Below are positions 46,554-57,659 of a DNA stretch of 64,000 bases, in pieces. This stretch comes from Dactylorhiza incarnata. Its lineage: Eukaryota; Streptophyta; Magnoliopsida; Asparagales; Orchidaceae. Position 1 is the first letter of the stretch; every line of letters begins with the position of its first letter. The stretch lies in the NCBI GenBank assembly GCA_033032865.1, contig JAWHQI010000065.1:2046001-2110000 (forward strand), read 5' to 3'. The position numbers and the translations under genes were made by a program. The notes below the pieces were generated by a model. It made no database searches. It was not told the DNA's origin and saw nothing but the letters and a program-made list of their open reading frames with translations.

Positions 46554-47911
46554 TGTTGGTGCCAAAAATGGTACCAACTCCACGATCGCTCAAACTGAAG
46601 GATGGGGGGTAAGACTGTTGAATGGCTGGTTACTTTGAGCTGAAGGAAAGGCTATTTATTAATATAAAGCTTGAGTTACAGCTGAGGTTACAATAGAAAA
46701 GTATGAAAGAAACAGCATAAGACTTGAAGAAAAAAGGGCCTGGAGGGAGACGAAGAGGTCTCCGGAAAGAGTGATCGGTGGTCTCGGCGGTCACTCAAAA
46801 CTGAGACCGCTCAACCCACTGGCAGGAACTGGAAGCTCTCCAAAGTCCTCCAACTGGTACCCCTACCCCTCTATTTATAGACGCAGGGGCCTGCCCGAAC
46901 GGGCAGATCTGGAAAGTAGCGGGCTGCCCGGAACTGCTGAGATCGCCTGAGACCGCTACTGAGACCGCTGAGATCGTCAGGATGTGCTGAGATCGTCTAC
47001 TGAGACCGCTGAGATCGTCTGAACCTGCATACCTGAACAGACCACATAAAACAGAGTCAACACAGGACTAAGACCCTCCGGAGCGAGATCGCCCGGGAGG
47101 GGCGATCTCTCTCTGCGAGGTCGCCCGGAAGGGGCGACCTTCCCTGCTGTGAGATCGCCCGGGAGGGGCGATCTCCCCGCGAGATCGCCCAGGAGGGGCG
47201 ATCTCTCCTCTGCGAGATCGCCCGGGAGGGGCGATCTCCCTCTGCGAGGTCGCCCGGAAGGGGCGACCTTCCCTGCTGCGAGATCGCCCGGGAGGGGTGA
47301 TCTCCCTGCGAGATCGCCCAGGAGGGGCGTTCTCTCCTCTGCGAGATCGCCCGGGAGGGGTGATCTCCCTGCGAGATCGCCCAGGAGGGGCGATCTCTCC
47401 TCTGCGAGATCGCCCGGGAGGGGCGATCTCCCTCTGCGAGGTCGCCCGGAAGGGGCGACCTTCCCTGCTGCGAGCTCGCCCAGGAGGGGCGATCTCCCTG
47501 CGAGATCGCCCAGGAGGGGCGATCTCTCCTCTGCGAGATCGCCCGGGAGGGGCGATCTCCCTGCGAGATCGCCCAGGAGGGGCGATCTCTCCTCTGCGAG
47601 GTCGCCCGGAAGGGGCGACCTTCCCTGCTGCGAGATCGCCCGGGAGGGGCGATCTCCCTGCGAGATCGCCCAGGAGGGACGATCTCTCCTCTGCGAGATC
47701 GCCCGGGAGGGGCGATCTCCCTGCGAGATCGCCCAGGAGGGGCGATCTCTCCTCCGCGAGGTCGCCCGGAAGGGGCGACCTCCCCTTTGCGAGACCGCCT
47801 GGGTTCGACGAGATCGCCCCCCGGACGAGCGAGATCGGCCCGGATCTCCGAAAATACCGCAATACCTGAAAAAGTTAACTCGGAGGGGATCACCGATTTC
47901 TGGGTAAAACA
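46554..47911 (-). repeat. 3' LTR of the gag-only element (22-unit hairpin array)
   Basis: 1358 bp. The TATA box (minus TATAAATA, plus 46872-46879) sits in CTATAAATAGAGGGGTAGGG, a string also present in the LTR at 60463. U3 contains the palindromic array at 47085-47786. It is 91 bp shorter than its partner, the length of three array units plus one base. Confidence 0.92.
47085..47786. repeat. Palindromic minisatellite, 22 units
   Basis: Units of 30-34 bp have the form GAGATCGCCC-(G/A)GGA-GGGGCGATCTC plus a pyrimidine spacer. Each unit is an inverted repeat of about 9-10 bp arms. About every fifth unit is a variant with GAGGTCGCC on one arm and GGCGACCT on the other, so both arms change together. 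Confidence 0.93.
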
Positions 47912-47932
47912 TAATCCCCGCATTTTTTTAAG
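47912..47932 (-). other. Polypurine tract of the gag-only element
   Basis: The minus strand reads AAAAAAATGCGGGGATTA directly before the TGTTTTACCC of the 3' LTR. Confidence 0.75.
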
Positions 47933-50053
47933 TTTTGAAAAACTTCGAAAAAATTAAAACTTACCCACGAGAATCGCGATCCACCTTTCCTGTCATATTA
48001 AAGCATGTATGATAGAAAAATGTAAATACCTGTGCGAACTTACTAGCGCCAGGCGTGCTTGCGAATACTTTCTCTCTTTTTAAGAAAAGTTGTGAACACT
48101 GACTCTTTTGCGAGTACCTGAAGAGAAAATGCAAGCACCTGCCTATTTCTGCGAAAGAACGGTCAGAGCAGGTATAAAAGAAACTTATGTTACATGAGTA
48201 CCTGAAGAGAAGAAGTGAACAAATGTTTCCGTTGTTCAAAAGATATGTTGAGCAGGTATATGAAAAAGTAAAGATTCATCAGGTATCTGAAACAACTTGT
48301 TCATACTTATCTTGCCCATATTTGAAGTACAATCGATAATTAAGAATGGTGATCTTGTGGTTTGTCAAAACTTCTTTGGAGAAGATATTAACTTTGGCCA
48401 TTTGAAACTGCTTTGTTATGAAATAATTCCGATTTTAAATGGCGATCTTTAATATTCGAGATGTTTTGCAAAGGAATCAGATCATGATAATCCATAAATG
48501 ATATTTCTGAACTCTGTTATGTACTTTGAAAAAATGAAGGTATCAAATAATCCAAACTACTTCTACGAATCTTGAAAAACATTTGTCTTTTGAGATAGAA
48601 TATTGTCGGACTCAGCTTTTCCGACTGCTTCTTTGTTGAATAATAGAAGAAAAGACCTCATGAATACTTTCATGTGCTTTAGATTGCTTGATAAACAGAT
48701 GAGTACTCAAATTATGATCTCAATTTCTCCAGACCGCCCACAAAATAAAACTGAGAGTTTCTAAGATGATGATCACAAATGCCCCAAAACACCTGTCAGA
48801 AAAGCTTCTTTGAAGAGACCTAATTAACAATCTTCAATACTGCAGATTCCCAGAAACTCTTCTCAAAAAACACTGGAGATCCCACCAGCAATCTCTAACT
48901 TCCAAGAACTGGAGGAAATTAAGTCGGCGGTCTGAAATCTTCGCTGAAGAAACCAGAAAGACCAAATAAAACTCTGGAAATCCCACCGGCAATCTCTAAC
49001 TTCCAAATCTTGGAGAAAATTAAGCCGGCGGTCTCAAAACTTTGAGATTACTGAAGAAACCTGAAAAACCAAATAAACTCTGGAAATTCCACCGGCAATC
49101 TCTAACTTCCAAATCTTGGAGAAAATTAAGCCGGCGGTCTCAAAACTTTGAGATTGCTGAAGAACCTCTTTCTCAAATAAAGCTTTGGAGAACAACTAAC
49201 CAGTGATTTTTTAACAATTGAGACCCTTTCTCTTAGAAAAATCTGGAACAATTCAACATAACTTCTTCATGGAAACCTTTATGTGAAATCAACTTAGCCC
49301 CAGCCCTACCGCCTAATAAAAGTCGGTAGCAGGAGCTCACAAATCAATGAACATAACCTTTCTTTTAATCTCAATAAGATATCTCAACTATTGATGGTAA
49401 TCATCATATAGGAAGAGATTGAGGGAGAAAAAGGTTGGGGGAAAGGGGGTTGGGCTACCCACTACGCATCTGCGAGTGATTCGAGCGTGATGCGGTCATT
49501 GTGGGTTTTACGACCCAGAGAAGAAGTGAGAATTGGAGATGTTACTTCCATACTTCCTATCAAACAATAGGTATGGTATTTTTACCTTTCATATCCATAT
49601 CTACGTATTTCACGAGGTATTAACGTAAACAGGAAAAAGTAGTGATGACAAAGCTTTACCCGTTTCGGTTGATCTGGCCAATTTCTACTTTTCATATCAA
49701 CGTATTTGTAGAAATATGAATGTAGACAGGAAAAAGTAAGGAAAAGTAAAGTAATGAAAGAGTATTAAACGTACTTGGCTGAATGTTCGCAGTGAATATG
49801 GGTATGAAGATTGATATAGCTGACTGCTGGAAAACATTCTCGCGATGATTGTTGGTGGTTGGATACAGATAACTGCTATTCTTATTACAAGCAAACTTAA
49901 AAAATGAAAGATGCAGAAACTCCAAACAAGTGGGAGACATGCAAAACTAAATTGACACTGTATCTCATCTATATTTCATGCATTTCTTTTATTGAATGAA
50001 AGAAAATTTGCTTTGTGAAGTTGTCTTTGCTGGAAAATAAGATCTTCATGTTA
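47933..50053 (-). other. Non-coding internal region of the gag-only element
   Basis: No ORF resembles pol. It holds the 102-106 bp tandem repeats at 48872-49170 and otherwise unremarkable AT-rich sequence. Confidence 0.6.
48872..49170. repeat. Three tandem copies of a ~105-bp unit
   Basis: Copies start CTGGAGATCCCACCAG at 48872, CTGGAAATCCCACCGG at 48974 and CTGGAAATTCCACCGG at 49080. Each includes CAATCTCTAACTTCCAA and TTAAGCCGGCGGTCT-like words. Confidence 0.8.
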
Positions 50054-51263
50054 TTAAGCAACATAATCCTGTAGTTTTCCTGCCTTCAATAGTTGGTCTA
50101 CCAATTTTCGGAGAGCACGACAATCTTCTGTATCATGACCAGCAGCTAAATGATATAGGCAGTAGAGTTCTTGATTGCGTTTTGCAACATTAGACCTCAT
50201 AGGACGGGGTCTTTCGTACTCTGGCATATCCTGAATAATTGGAAAAACCTCTTGCAAAGGGATATTCAACTGACCAGATCCTTCTGAGTAAGTTTCATAT
50301 TTAAATGTTGTAGGATCATAAGACATGGTGGGAGAGACTTCCAAGAATGGAGATGGCATATCTTGTTGAGATGGAGTAGACATATCCGGAGGAGGTGAAC
50401 AAGACTCAAACTGCTCATCTTGCGGAGGGATTTGTGATGAAGATGAATGATGATGATGATGATGATATCTATTCGGCGGCATCATTCATTGCCTCACCTT
50501 GAATAAACCAGTTTGCTATTTCGATGAGGTGCCTATAAGACTTGGGCTCATTTGCAGTAACTTTGAATTTGAGAGGGCCTTCTTGGAGTCCGTTGATTAA
50601 AGCGACTTGATACAGTTCTTGATCTGCACTAACAATTTGAAGAATTTCTCTCTGGAATCTATCGACATAGTGGGCGAGAGTTTCGTTAACTCCTTGCTTG
50701 ATTTGGAAAAGGGCTGCGACACCTCTTTTCCGTTTTTTGTTGGTAGAAAACCTTAAGAGAAACATTCTCCGCAAATCCTCAAGGCAAGCAATTGATCCAG
50801 ATGGCAAGCTATAGAACCATTCTCTAGCATGACTGTCAAGGGTCATAACAAAGAGCTTGCACTTGACGCCATCCATTAATGTTCTTAAAGAAATGGCTGA
50901 CTCAAAGGCTTGGAGATGGGAGAAGGGATCTTCTTTTCCAGTGAAGGTTGGCAAACGAGGCTCTCTAAAACTGTCAGGAGCAGTCACCCAACGAACTCTA
51001 TCTGTGAAGGGAGAAGGATCTTCCTCTTCAACAAAATCTGGAGGAGATGAAGGATAATACGCACCAGCTGGGGCTGGAAAATTGGTACAGTTTTCCTGAG
51101 GGTTAGGCATTTCTACGGGACCTCCCTGGGCAGCTGGCCTGAAAAATTCAGGTCGAGTGGCCGGGAACTCCTCAGCTTGGGGTGGCAAAGGAACAAATGG
51201 ATCCACAAATCGAGGAGGAGGAGGAGCTTTCTTAACAGGAGCTTGAACCTCTGGCATCTCCAT
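50054..51263 (-). pseudogene. Tat-type gypsy gag of the gag-only element (one frameshift)
   Basis: The first 264 codons (51263-50469) encode a proline-rich N-terminus, then FREPRLPTFTGKEDPFSHLQAFESA, EWFYSLPSGSI and KKRKRGVAALFQIKQGVNETL. The matching region of the gag at 61004 is clearly homologous. The frame then stops at 50469. An overlapping ORF in another frame (50485-50054) begins with a His run (MMPPNRYHHHHHH) from a CAT microsatellite. It carries the zinc-finger-like CLYHLAAGHDTEDC (CX2HX4HX4C). A slip in the microsatellite is the likely cause of the break, though programmed frameshifting cannot be excluded. Confidence 0.8.
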
Positions 51264-51521
51264 TGCTACTCAAAAAACAGGAATTGCCGAAATGGAAAAA
51301 CTGCGATAACTTCCAAACTGAGTCGAATTTTTGAAATCCGAGGGCAGAAAAATGCTTGAACGGGGAACCCGGTTCAATTTTTGGATAGTTCAGGCCGAGA
51401 CGGTCGCAACAAGCTTTGAATTTTTGAATTCCGACACCTGGATCAAAAGTTATGACTGTTTGAAGTTTTGGTGTATTTCAGGTCGAATTCCTCGCAACCG
51501 CTGTTTCACCAACTACTCAAA

Positions 51522-51542
51522 ATCTGAAGGTCGCGTGTTTTC
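51522..51542 (-). other. Atypical primer-binding site matching internal tRNA-Phe
   Basis: Three bases inside the LTR end (spacer GAA on the minus strand) lies an 18-nt complement to ATCTGAAGGTCGCGTGTT. That string occurs in plant cytosolic tRNA-Phe from the anticodon stem through the T arm. No TGG-starting PBS is present. Confidence 0.5.
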
Positions 51543-52991
51543 TGTTGGTGCCAAAAATGGTACCAACTCCACGATCGCTCAAACTGAAGGATGGGGGGTA
51601 AGACTGTTGAATGGCTGGTTACTTTGAGCTGAAGGAAAGACTATTTTATTGATATAAAGCTTGAGTTACAGCTGAGGTTACAATAGAAAAGTATGAAAGA
51701 AACAGCATAAGACTTGAAGAAAAAAGGACCTGGAGGGAGACGAAGAGGTCTCCGGAAAGAGTGATCGGTGGTCTCGGCGGTCACTCAAAACTGAGACCGC
51801 TCAACCCACTGGCAGGAACTGGAAGCTCTCCAAAGTCCTCCAACTGGTACCCCTACCCCTCTATTTATAAACGCAGGGGCCTGCCCGAACGGGCAGATCT
51901 GGAAATTAGCGGGCTGCCCGGAACTGCTGAGATCGCCTGAGACCGCTACTGAGACCGCTGAGATCGTCAGGATGTGCTGAGATCGTCTACTGAGACCGCT
52001 GAGATCGTCTGAACCTGCATACCTGAACAGACCACATAAAACAGAGTCAGCACAGGACTAAGACCCTCCAGAGCGAGATCGCCCGGGAGGGGCGATCTCT
52101 CTCTGCGAGGTCGCCCGGAAGGGGCGACCTTCCCTGCTGTGAGATCGCCCGGGAGGGGCGATCTCCCCGCGAGATCGCCCGGGAGGGGCGATCTCCCCGC
52201 GAGATCGCCCAGGAGGGGCGATCTCCCCGCGAGATCGCCCAGGAGGGGCGATCTCTCCTCTGCGAGATCGCCCGGGAGGGGCGATCTCCCTCTGCGAGGT
52301 CGCCCGGAAGGGGCGACCTTCCCTGCTGCGAGATCGCCCGGGAGGGGTGATCTCCCTGCGAGATCGCCCAGGAGGGGCGTTCTCTCCTCTGCGAGATCGC
52401 CCGGGAGGGGTGATCTCCCTGCGAGATCGCCCAGGAGGGGCGATCTCCCTGCGAGATCGCCCAGGAGGGGCGATCTCTCCTCTGCGAGATCGCCCGGGAG
52501 GGGCGATCTCCCTCTGCGAGGTCGCCCGGAAGGGGCGACCTTCCCTGCTGCGAGATCGCCCGGGAGGGGCGATCTCCCTGCGAGATCGCCCAGGAGGGGC
52601 GATCTCTCCTCTGCGAGATCGCCCGGGAGGGGCGATCTCCCTGCGAGATCGCCCAGGAGGGGCGATCTCTCCTCTGCGAGGTCGCCCGGAAGGGGCGACC
52701 TTCCCTGCTGCGAGATCGCCCGGGAGGGGCGATCTCCCTGCGAGATCGCCCAGGAGGGGCGATCTCTCCTCTGCGAGATCGCCCGGGAGGGGCGATCTCC
52801 CTGCGAGATCGCCCAGGAGGGGCGATCTCTCCTCTGCGAGGTCGCCCGGAAGGGGCGACCTCCCCTTTGCGAGACCGCCTGGGTTCGACGAGATCGCCCC
52901 CCGGAGGAGCGAAATCGGCCCGGATCTCCGAAAATACCGCAATACCTGAAAAAGTTACCTCGGAGGGGATCGCCGATTTCTGGGTAAAACA
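51543..52991 (-). repeat. 5' LTR of the gag-only element (25-unit hairpin array)
   Basis: 1449 bp, nearly identical to the 3' LTR apart from three additional array units and a few substitutions. The TATA box is at 51862-51869 (minus). Confidence 0.92.
52075..52866. repeat. Palindromic minisatellite, 25 units
   Basis: Same units and same order as the array at 47085. Extra units are at positions 4, 5 and 12 of this array, giving exactly 90 bp more. Both strands read open in several frames because unit composition avoids stops. Confidence 0.93.
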
Positions 52992-54665
52992 TGGACTAAA
53001 ATGCAAAGTGTCTTCTTTGTAATTCTACTCAAAGCACACCTTGGACTATGGAATGTAAGCAAGAAAGTTATCCCTATTTTCTTCTCTATATCCTCTCTTT
53101 CTCTCTCTCTCTACCTCCTCTCTTAGGGTTAACCTTTTTTCTTCCTCCCTCAATCTCATCTCCTTCAATAGTTAGGGTTTAACATTCTCCATAATATCAT
53201 CTTATCATATAGTACCATCGAGACACTTCTCTATTTTAACTAGCTAGCCTTGTAGGTTATATCCTCACTATCATCTGAACATCACACCTATTATCTTTTA
53301 TCTTCTGTCGATTAAATAATTGCTAATATCACCCCCACTAAACTTGCATATACATATTCGATTTTCTGTTCTACTAATTTGAAATTCTCTATCTTCTAAG
53401 CAATTTCTTCGTTATTCTAAGTTTTTGCTTAACTCAGTAGATCCCTCAACGATTTGAACTGTTATATGCAAAAAGCATAAAGCATACACCAAGGCACATC
53501 ACTGTAGATGGAGAGCCTCTTCATATTACTGTTTATTTATTTATTTATTTATAAATATATGTATAAACTGGATGTTGGCAAAGGCAGATAGAGAGAGTTT
53601 CTTGGATGTGTCAATAAAACTATCAATAGAAAAAAGGTCTCTCTCTCATATGTTTTATTTATTTATGAATATATGTGTACAAGCAGAGGTAGATAAAGAG
53701 ACTCTCGTATGTATCAATAATATTATAGATAGAAAAATGTATTTATTTATGAATATATGCGTGCATAGGTAAGATAAAAAAACTCTCTTGTATTGAAAAA
53801 TATACATACTCTGTCTCACTATAGTTGTAAATATACATGTAGATATATTTATAATGTGTTTACTCTATACTCATAGATGCTAAGATGTTATGACCCAATG
53901 TTTTTGATTGGGTGTGTGGCCTTGGAAGAGAGAAATCTCAGAGGTCCTTGCGTCGTTTCTTAAATTCTGATTTTCCTATGGTGTAGAAGTAGGGAAGGGG
54001 GAGCTTAAACGGTGGAGATGACCGGTGGTGGAGGGAAAAGCTACGGATGACCGAATGAGGAAGTTGAGCTCAAGCTCATGATGACCTAACTCAGGTGTCA
54101 GGTAGGGGGAGAGGAGAGAGGGAAGGGAGGGAAAAGTTGTGGACTGAAAATATTACTTCATGCTTCCAAATCATGCCCCTTTATTCCCATATATAGGGTA
54201 AGGGGAAAGTACCAAAATGGCTCTCACTAAGGGCCTAAGGCTTACACATAAGTTGTGAGAAATAATGCAAGAGCGCAAAAAGTATTGTATGACAAACATA
54301 GAGATACACGTGCTAGATACTTTGGATTCCCCTCCTGCGGTGGTTCGCCATCCCTTCTTAATCCGGTAACAATAGAATAGTCTTTCTCATTTTGGAGGTT
54401 TCGGTATTAATTTTTCAAGTTCGTATGAATAGACAAGGGAGCAAGGGAGCGGGGATTAAGGGAAGGAGGGAGAAATGAAGAACTGAATTACGGAGGCAGA
54501 GTTGGAGGTGGTGGAGAGAGAATTAGAAAAGTCTTGGAAGCAAGCGAAGCAGATGTTTTCTGCTTTTTTTTATGTTTACATTGTTTCCCACTCAACCTCT
54601 TATATGGAAGAATTATTATATTGTTTTTCTTGCCCAACCCTAACTTCAACTTTCTTTGTGAACAG
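52992..54665 (+). other. Distal part of intron 7 with no recognised element
   Basis: Pyrimidine-rich then AT-rich DNA; apart from the tandem repeats at 53536-53810 I see only low-complexity purine-rich stretches (54000-54130, 54440-54520). Confidence 0.5.
53536..53810. repeat. Three imperfect copies of an ~85-110 bp AT-rich repeat
   Basis: Anchors TTTATTTAT(A/G)AATATATG recur at about 53545, 53655 and 53738. Each is followed by AGATA(G/A)A-GAGA(G/C)T and GTATTGAT-like words. Confidence 0.6.
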
Positions 54666-54818
54666 AAAAAGATTGTGAATCGACCACTTGCTGGGACTAT
54701 CAAAAGAGGCAAGACAGAGGATGACGATAAGATACTTGAACAACTACTACTAAGTGATGAAAAACAGTGTGCTGAACATATTATGCTAGTAGATTTGGGG
54801 CGTAATGATGTTGGAAAG
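54666..54818 (+). CDS. ASA: Anthranilate synthase alpha subunit, exon 8
   Basis: This 153-bp exon encodes residues 383-433: [20 protein letters not shown] and [17 protein letters not shown]. These are the catalytic RPLAGT(x)KRG motif and the Mg2+/chorismate-site EHxMLVDLxRND motif of the chorismate-binding fold. The acceptor GTGAACAG and donor GGTTAATC are plausible. The exon joins exon 7 in phase 0. The remaining about 160-170 residues of a typical plant enzyme (GTVSGAPK onward) are not between 54819 and 64000, so they lie beyond the window or are lost. Confidence 0.93.
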
Positions 54819-55948
54819 GTTAATCTTATTTTAGTAAAACTTAAATTATGTGATAATGAATCTCATCATTTGCTTATTGTTCTTAAATACTCAGAAAATA
54901 TATTCTCATTGAAAATACCTGTCCGCCAAATGATTGCAATATCTATAATTCTACGCACATCAATAAATATCTAACCAAGACGTCTTGCCTTTATGCATCT
55001 TTTCAAAATTAATTTCACTTCACTTTTTTGATCAATCTATACTACACCGGATTATGCTCTTTCAATATACTCTCTCTTAGAACGCTCATTTAATAATTTC
55101 TCAAGATACAATTTCCATCTATGCTGAATTTCTTTATCTTTCATTAAGATTATGTAACTGCAATTTTAGTCCATCTAATATTATCAAAGTCTCGAGATCT
55201 GTTCTCTTTTGCCTTAGCTATTTTGTATCTCATTTTTCGTGTTCCGTAGTATTGAGTCTATTATGTGAGTCATTGAAAGATAAAGTCTTTTCTTTGATCA
55301 CTATGCTCTAACAAGACTTTTGACTTTCATATGTCATTACTGTTGTCCTCACTCGAGTTCCTTTGTTAGGCTTTGTTTATTTTCATCCGGTGGTTTCATC
55401 TGACTGGGTAGATTTTGATAACATGCTATCTGAATTTTCTTCTCTCCATTTAGTACTCACAGTATCCATAAGACATGGTGGAGGCAGTCTGTTTTTGATT
55501 GGCAGTAGCCTCATACAATGAACTTGATAAGATAAAGATTCATTAAAATCCATGCATATTGATGTTAAAAGGATCCAGTTTCAAAAATGAATTTTGCACA
55601 AGAAGATACTTAAACTGTAAGAATTGAAGAAACGAACTATAACTTAAGAATAATAGATGTTATCTTCAAAATTTAGGAATGTGGCAAAACTAAAAAGGTA
55701 CACCCCATGGTAAGGAATCCGAATACTTTATTTAGATAATCTACATGACAATTTTTCCATTGAATTTTTATGAAAACTTATACAAGAGCTAGCTCCGCCA
55801 TGTTTATTTGTCATAGCCCATGTCACAGATCGCGTGTTATGGGTCCACATAATTCATTGTTTTTTTGTTCAATTAAATATTGTGTCTTATATTGTATATT
55901 TTGCGTATGTTTGAATTCGGTCTGAGTGTGTGGACCCAAATGTATAGC

Positions 55949-56600
55949 ATCGTCATTGGGTCATGAGATGGGCAAGCAATGAATTAGACTTATTTTCTCT
56001 TGTCTTCTCCGCCTCCTCAAGTTAGCGTTAGGGTCGAGCAAGACTCCTTTTCCTCTCCCTCTCCTTCTGTTGAGCACGAGTCTCTTGTATCTCCACCTCC
56101 TTCATGCTACCACACTCTTCACGAGATTTCGATCTGCTCCAGTGAAGCCCGTAGCAACATGGTAACAGAGTTAGGTGATCACACCTCCTCAACGTCATCG
56201 GGTCATGAGATGGGAAAGCAATGAATTGGTCTTATTTTCACTCGTCTTCTCCTCCTCCTCTTAGGGTTTGGGTTGAGTAAGGCTCTCTTCCTCCTCTCCC
56301 CCTCCTTGTGTTGAGCACGAGTCCTTGTATCTCCGCCTCCTTCATGCTGCCCACCTCTTCACGAGAAATCGATCTGCTATGGCGAAGCCCGTAAAAACTT
56401 GGTAACAGAGATGGGCGATCTCACCGCCTCAGCGTTTGTCTCAACAGAAGGAGGCGGAAAGGTCTGCATTTTCAATCTCTGTAAAAACTTGGTAACAGAG
56501 ATGGGTGGATGTTGGATTTGTTATGGCCTTTCCGCCTCATCTCTATAAAAACTTGGTAACAGAGACGGAAAGGTCTGCATTTTCAATCGAACATTCATTC
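55949..56600 (+). repeat. Tandemly repeated retrotransposon leader-like sequence
   Basis: A unit starting CGTCATTGGGTCATGAGATGGG (55952) recurs about 243 bp later (CGTCATCGGGTCATGAGATGGG, 56195). The phrase AACTTGGTAACAGAGATGGG then occurs near 56397 and 56485, with AACTTGGTAACAGAGACGG near 56551. TTGGTAACAGAG resembles a tRNA-iMet-type PBS. I read this as a multiplied 5' leader of a plus-strand retroelement. Confidence 0.45.
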
Positions 56601-56881
56601 CTAGCTGACCTTACATGCAAGAAGATCACCCTGCTGTTTCCTTTTGCTCCGAGTAGGATCGAGCCGCACGTGACCTCCCTTTGGCTCGCCATCTTCTTTC
56701 GATCTCCATTATTGTTCCTTCAAAACCGTCAAACGACGCACCACCACGCCATCTCCTTTGTCCGACTCCTTACCTAGTCCGGTCCAGTTGTTGCAGATGC
56801 GATTTTGTTTCTTTGTCCATCCGCACAAGAGTTTCGCCGAGCTCGACTCCAACAACAACTACAACCTCGTCCAACATCTCT

Positions 56882-57640
56882 GTTACAACTACGAAAATTA
56901 TGCGCAGTCGAGAACGCAAGAATGGACGCAAAAATATAATTGCATTGATTGAAAACGGACATACAAGATACAATTCGAAGCAAGCTCCGACCAAGCTCCC
57001 GGAGACTAAGTCCTCTGAAGAGCCTTCTCTCAAATGAGAGCCAAAATGACTAGTGATCCAAGATAACCCCAACACACATCCCCCCTTATATAGATGAGGG
57101 AGGGCACTTAATAATAATAACAAGCTAATTATTAATTAAGTGAAGTTTTATATAGTAAAAGAAAAAGTGTTAGCAAAAGTACTCAATCGGGAGGTGATTG
57201 CTTTCACCGAATACCAAAAAGTATTTAGACATCTAGCCTCCTCCGCGTTAGGAAAAATACGGGGATATAATATAACATGTACAACTTACTCTGAAAATAT
57301 CAAGTTACAATTCTCATACCTAACACTAGAAATAGATGCCTCTAGATGGCAAGATATCACATTAGAAATGGTAGCACTAAATATCCTAGATATGATGGAT
57401 CTAGGATTAATCTCCCACCTAATTCTCACAAAACCATCAAATTCATACTAATTAATAACAAATTATTTTATTCCACCAAATTATCATGGAGGCTTCCACA
57501 CGCGAGCTCCGGTGGTTCTGACGAGGGGTGGCTCCTCCGGCATATGCGTGAGGGTAACATTATACCGGCCTCGAAAATCAACCTTGTCCTCAAGGTTGAG
57601 TTTTAATAGTTTGTCGGGGTCGTTGAGAATTGTGACGAGG
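56882..57640 (-). mobile_element. Chromovirus 3' end, copy 1 (pol tail plus LTR)
   Basis: On the minus strand, 57600-57484 encodes LNLEDKVDFRGRYNVTLTHM then PEEPPLVRTTGARVWKPP and a stop. This is the C-terminus of Reina/Galadriel-like gypsy pol (relatives read FPDFHLEDKV...). LTR-like sequence follows down to TTGTAAC at 56882, with a TTATATAG TATA-like motif at about 57088-57095. Confidence 0.6.
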
Positions 57641-57659
57641 AAACAGTTGCGGGTAATCG

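Larger units (their letters stand above)
46554..52991 (-). mobile_element. Gag-only non-autonomous gypsy element (TR-GAG-like) in intron 7
   Basis: LTRs at 46554-47911 (3') and 51543-52991 (5') start TGTTTTACCC and end GCACCAACA on the minus strand. The target duplication is TGGAC at 46549-46553 and 52992-52996. The internal region (47912-51542) has a PBS-like site, a gag and about 2.1 kb without coding capacity. There is no protease, RT or integrase. The gag, LTR end, TATA region and PBS-like site are related to those of the element at 60463, a plausible autonomous helper family. Confidence 0.92.
37033..54665 (+). other. Giant intron 7 (17.6 kb) of the anthranilate synthase gene
   Basis: The donor GTAAAG follows ...IRTKK and the acceptor TGTGAACAG precedes [10 protein letters not shown]. 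The protein continues in phase 0 without missing residues compared with plant homologs. The intron contains at least six mobile-element insertions in both orientations. Confidence 0.85.

Noticed and set aside
46977..47923. Long overlapping ORFs (up to 311 aa) on both strands across the LTR array, rich in repeats such as GDLAEERSPLLGDLAGRSPL
   Set aside because: All reading frames on both strands are open because the 30-34 bp unit contains no stops. The ORFs lie in U3 of an LTR and appear again in the other LTR, so they are by-products of the repeat.
47085..52866. CRISPR-like array (regular repeats)
   Set aside because: There are no unique spacers. Units are contiguous palindromes in a plant LTR.
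51967..53006. Equivalent long ORFs (up to 341 aa) in the second LTR
   Set aside because: Same explanation: repeat composition, not coding.
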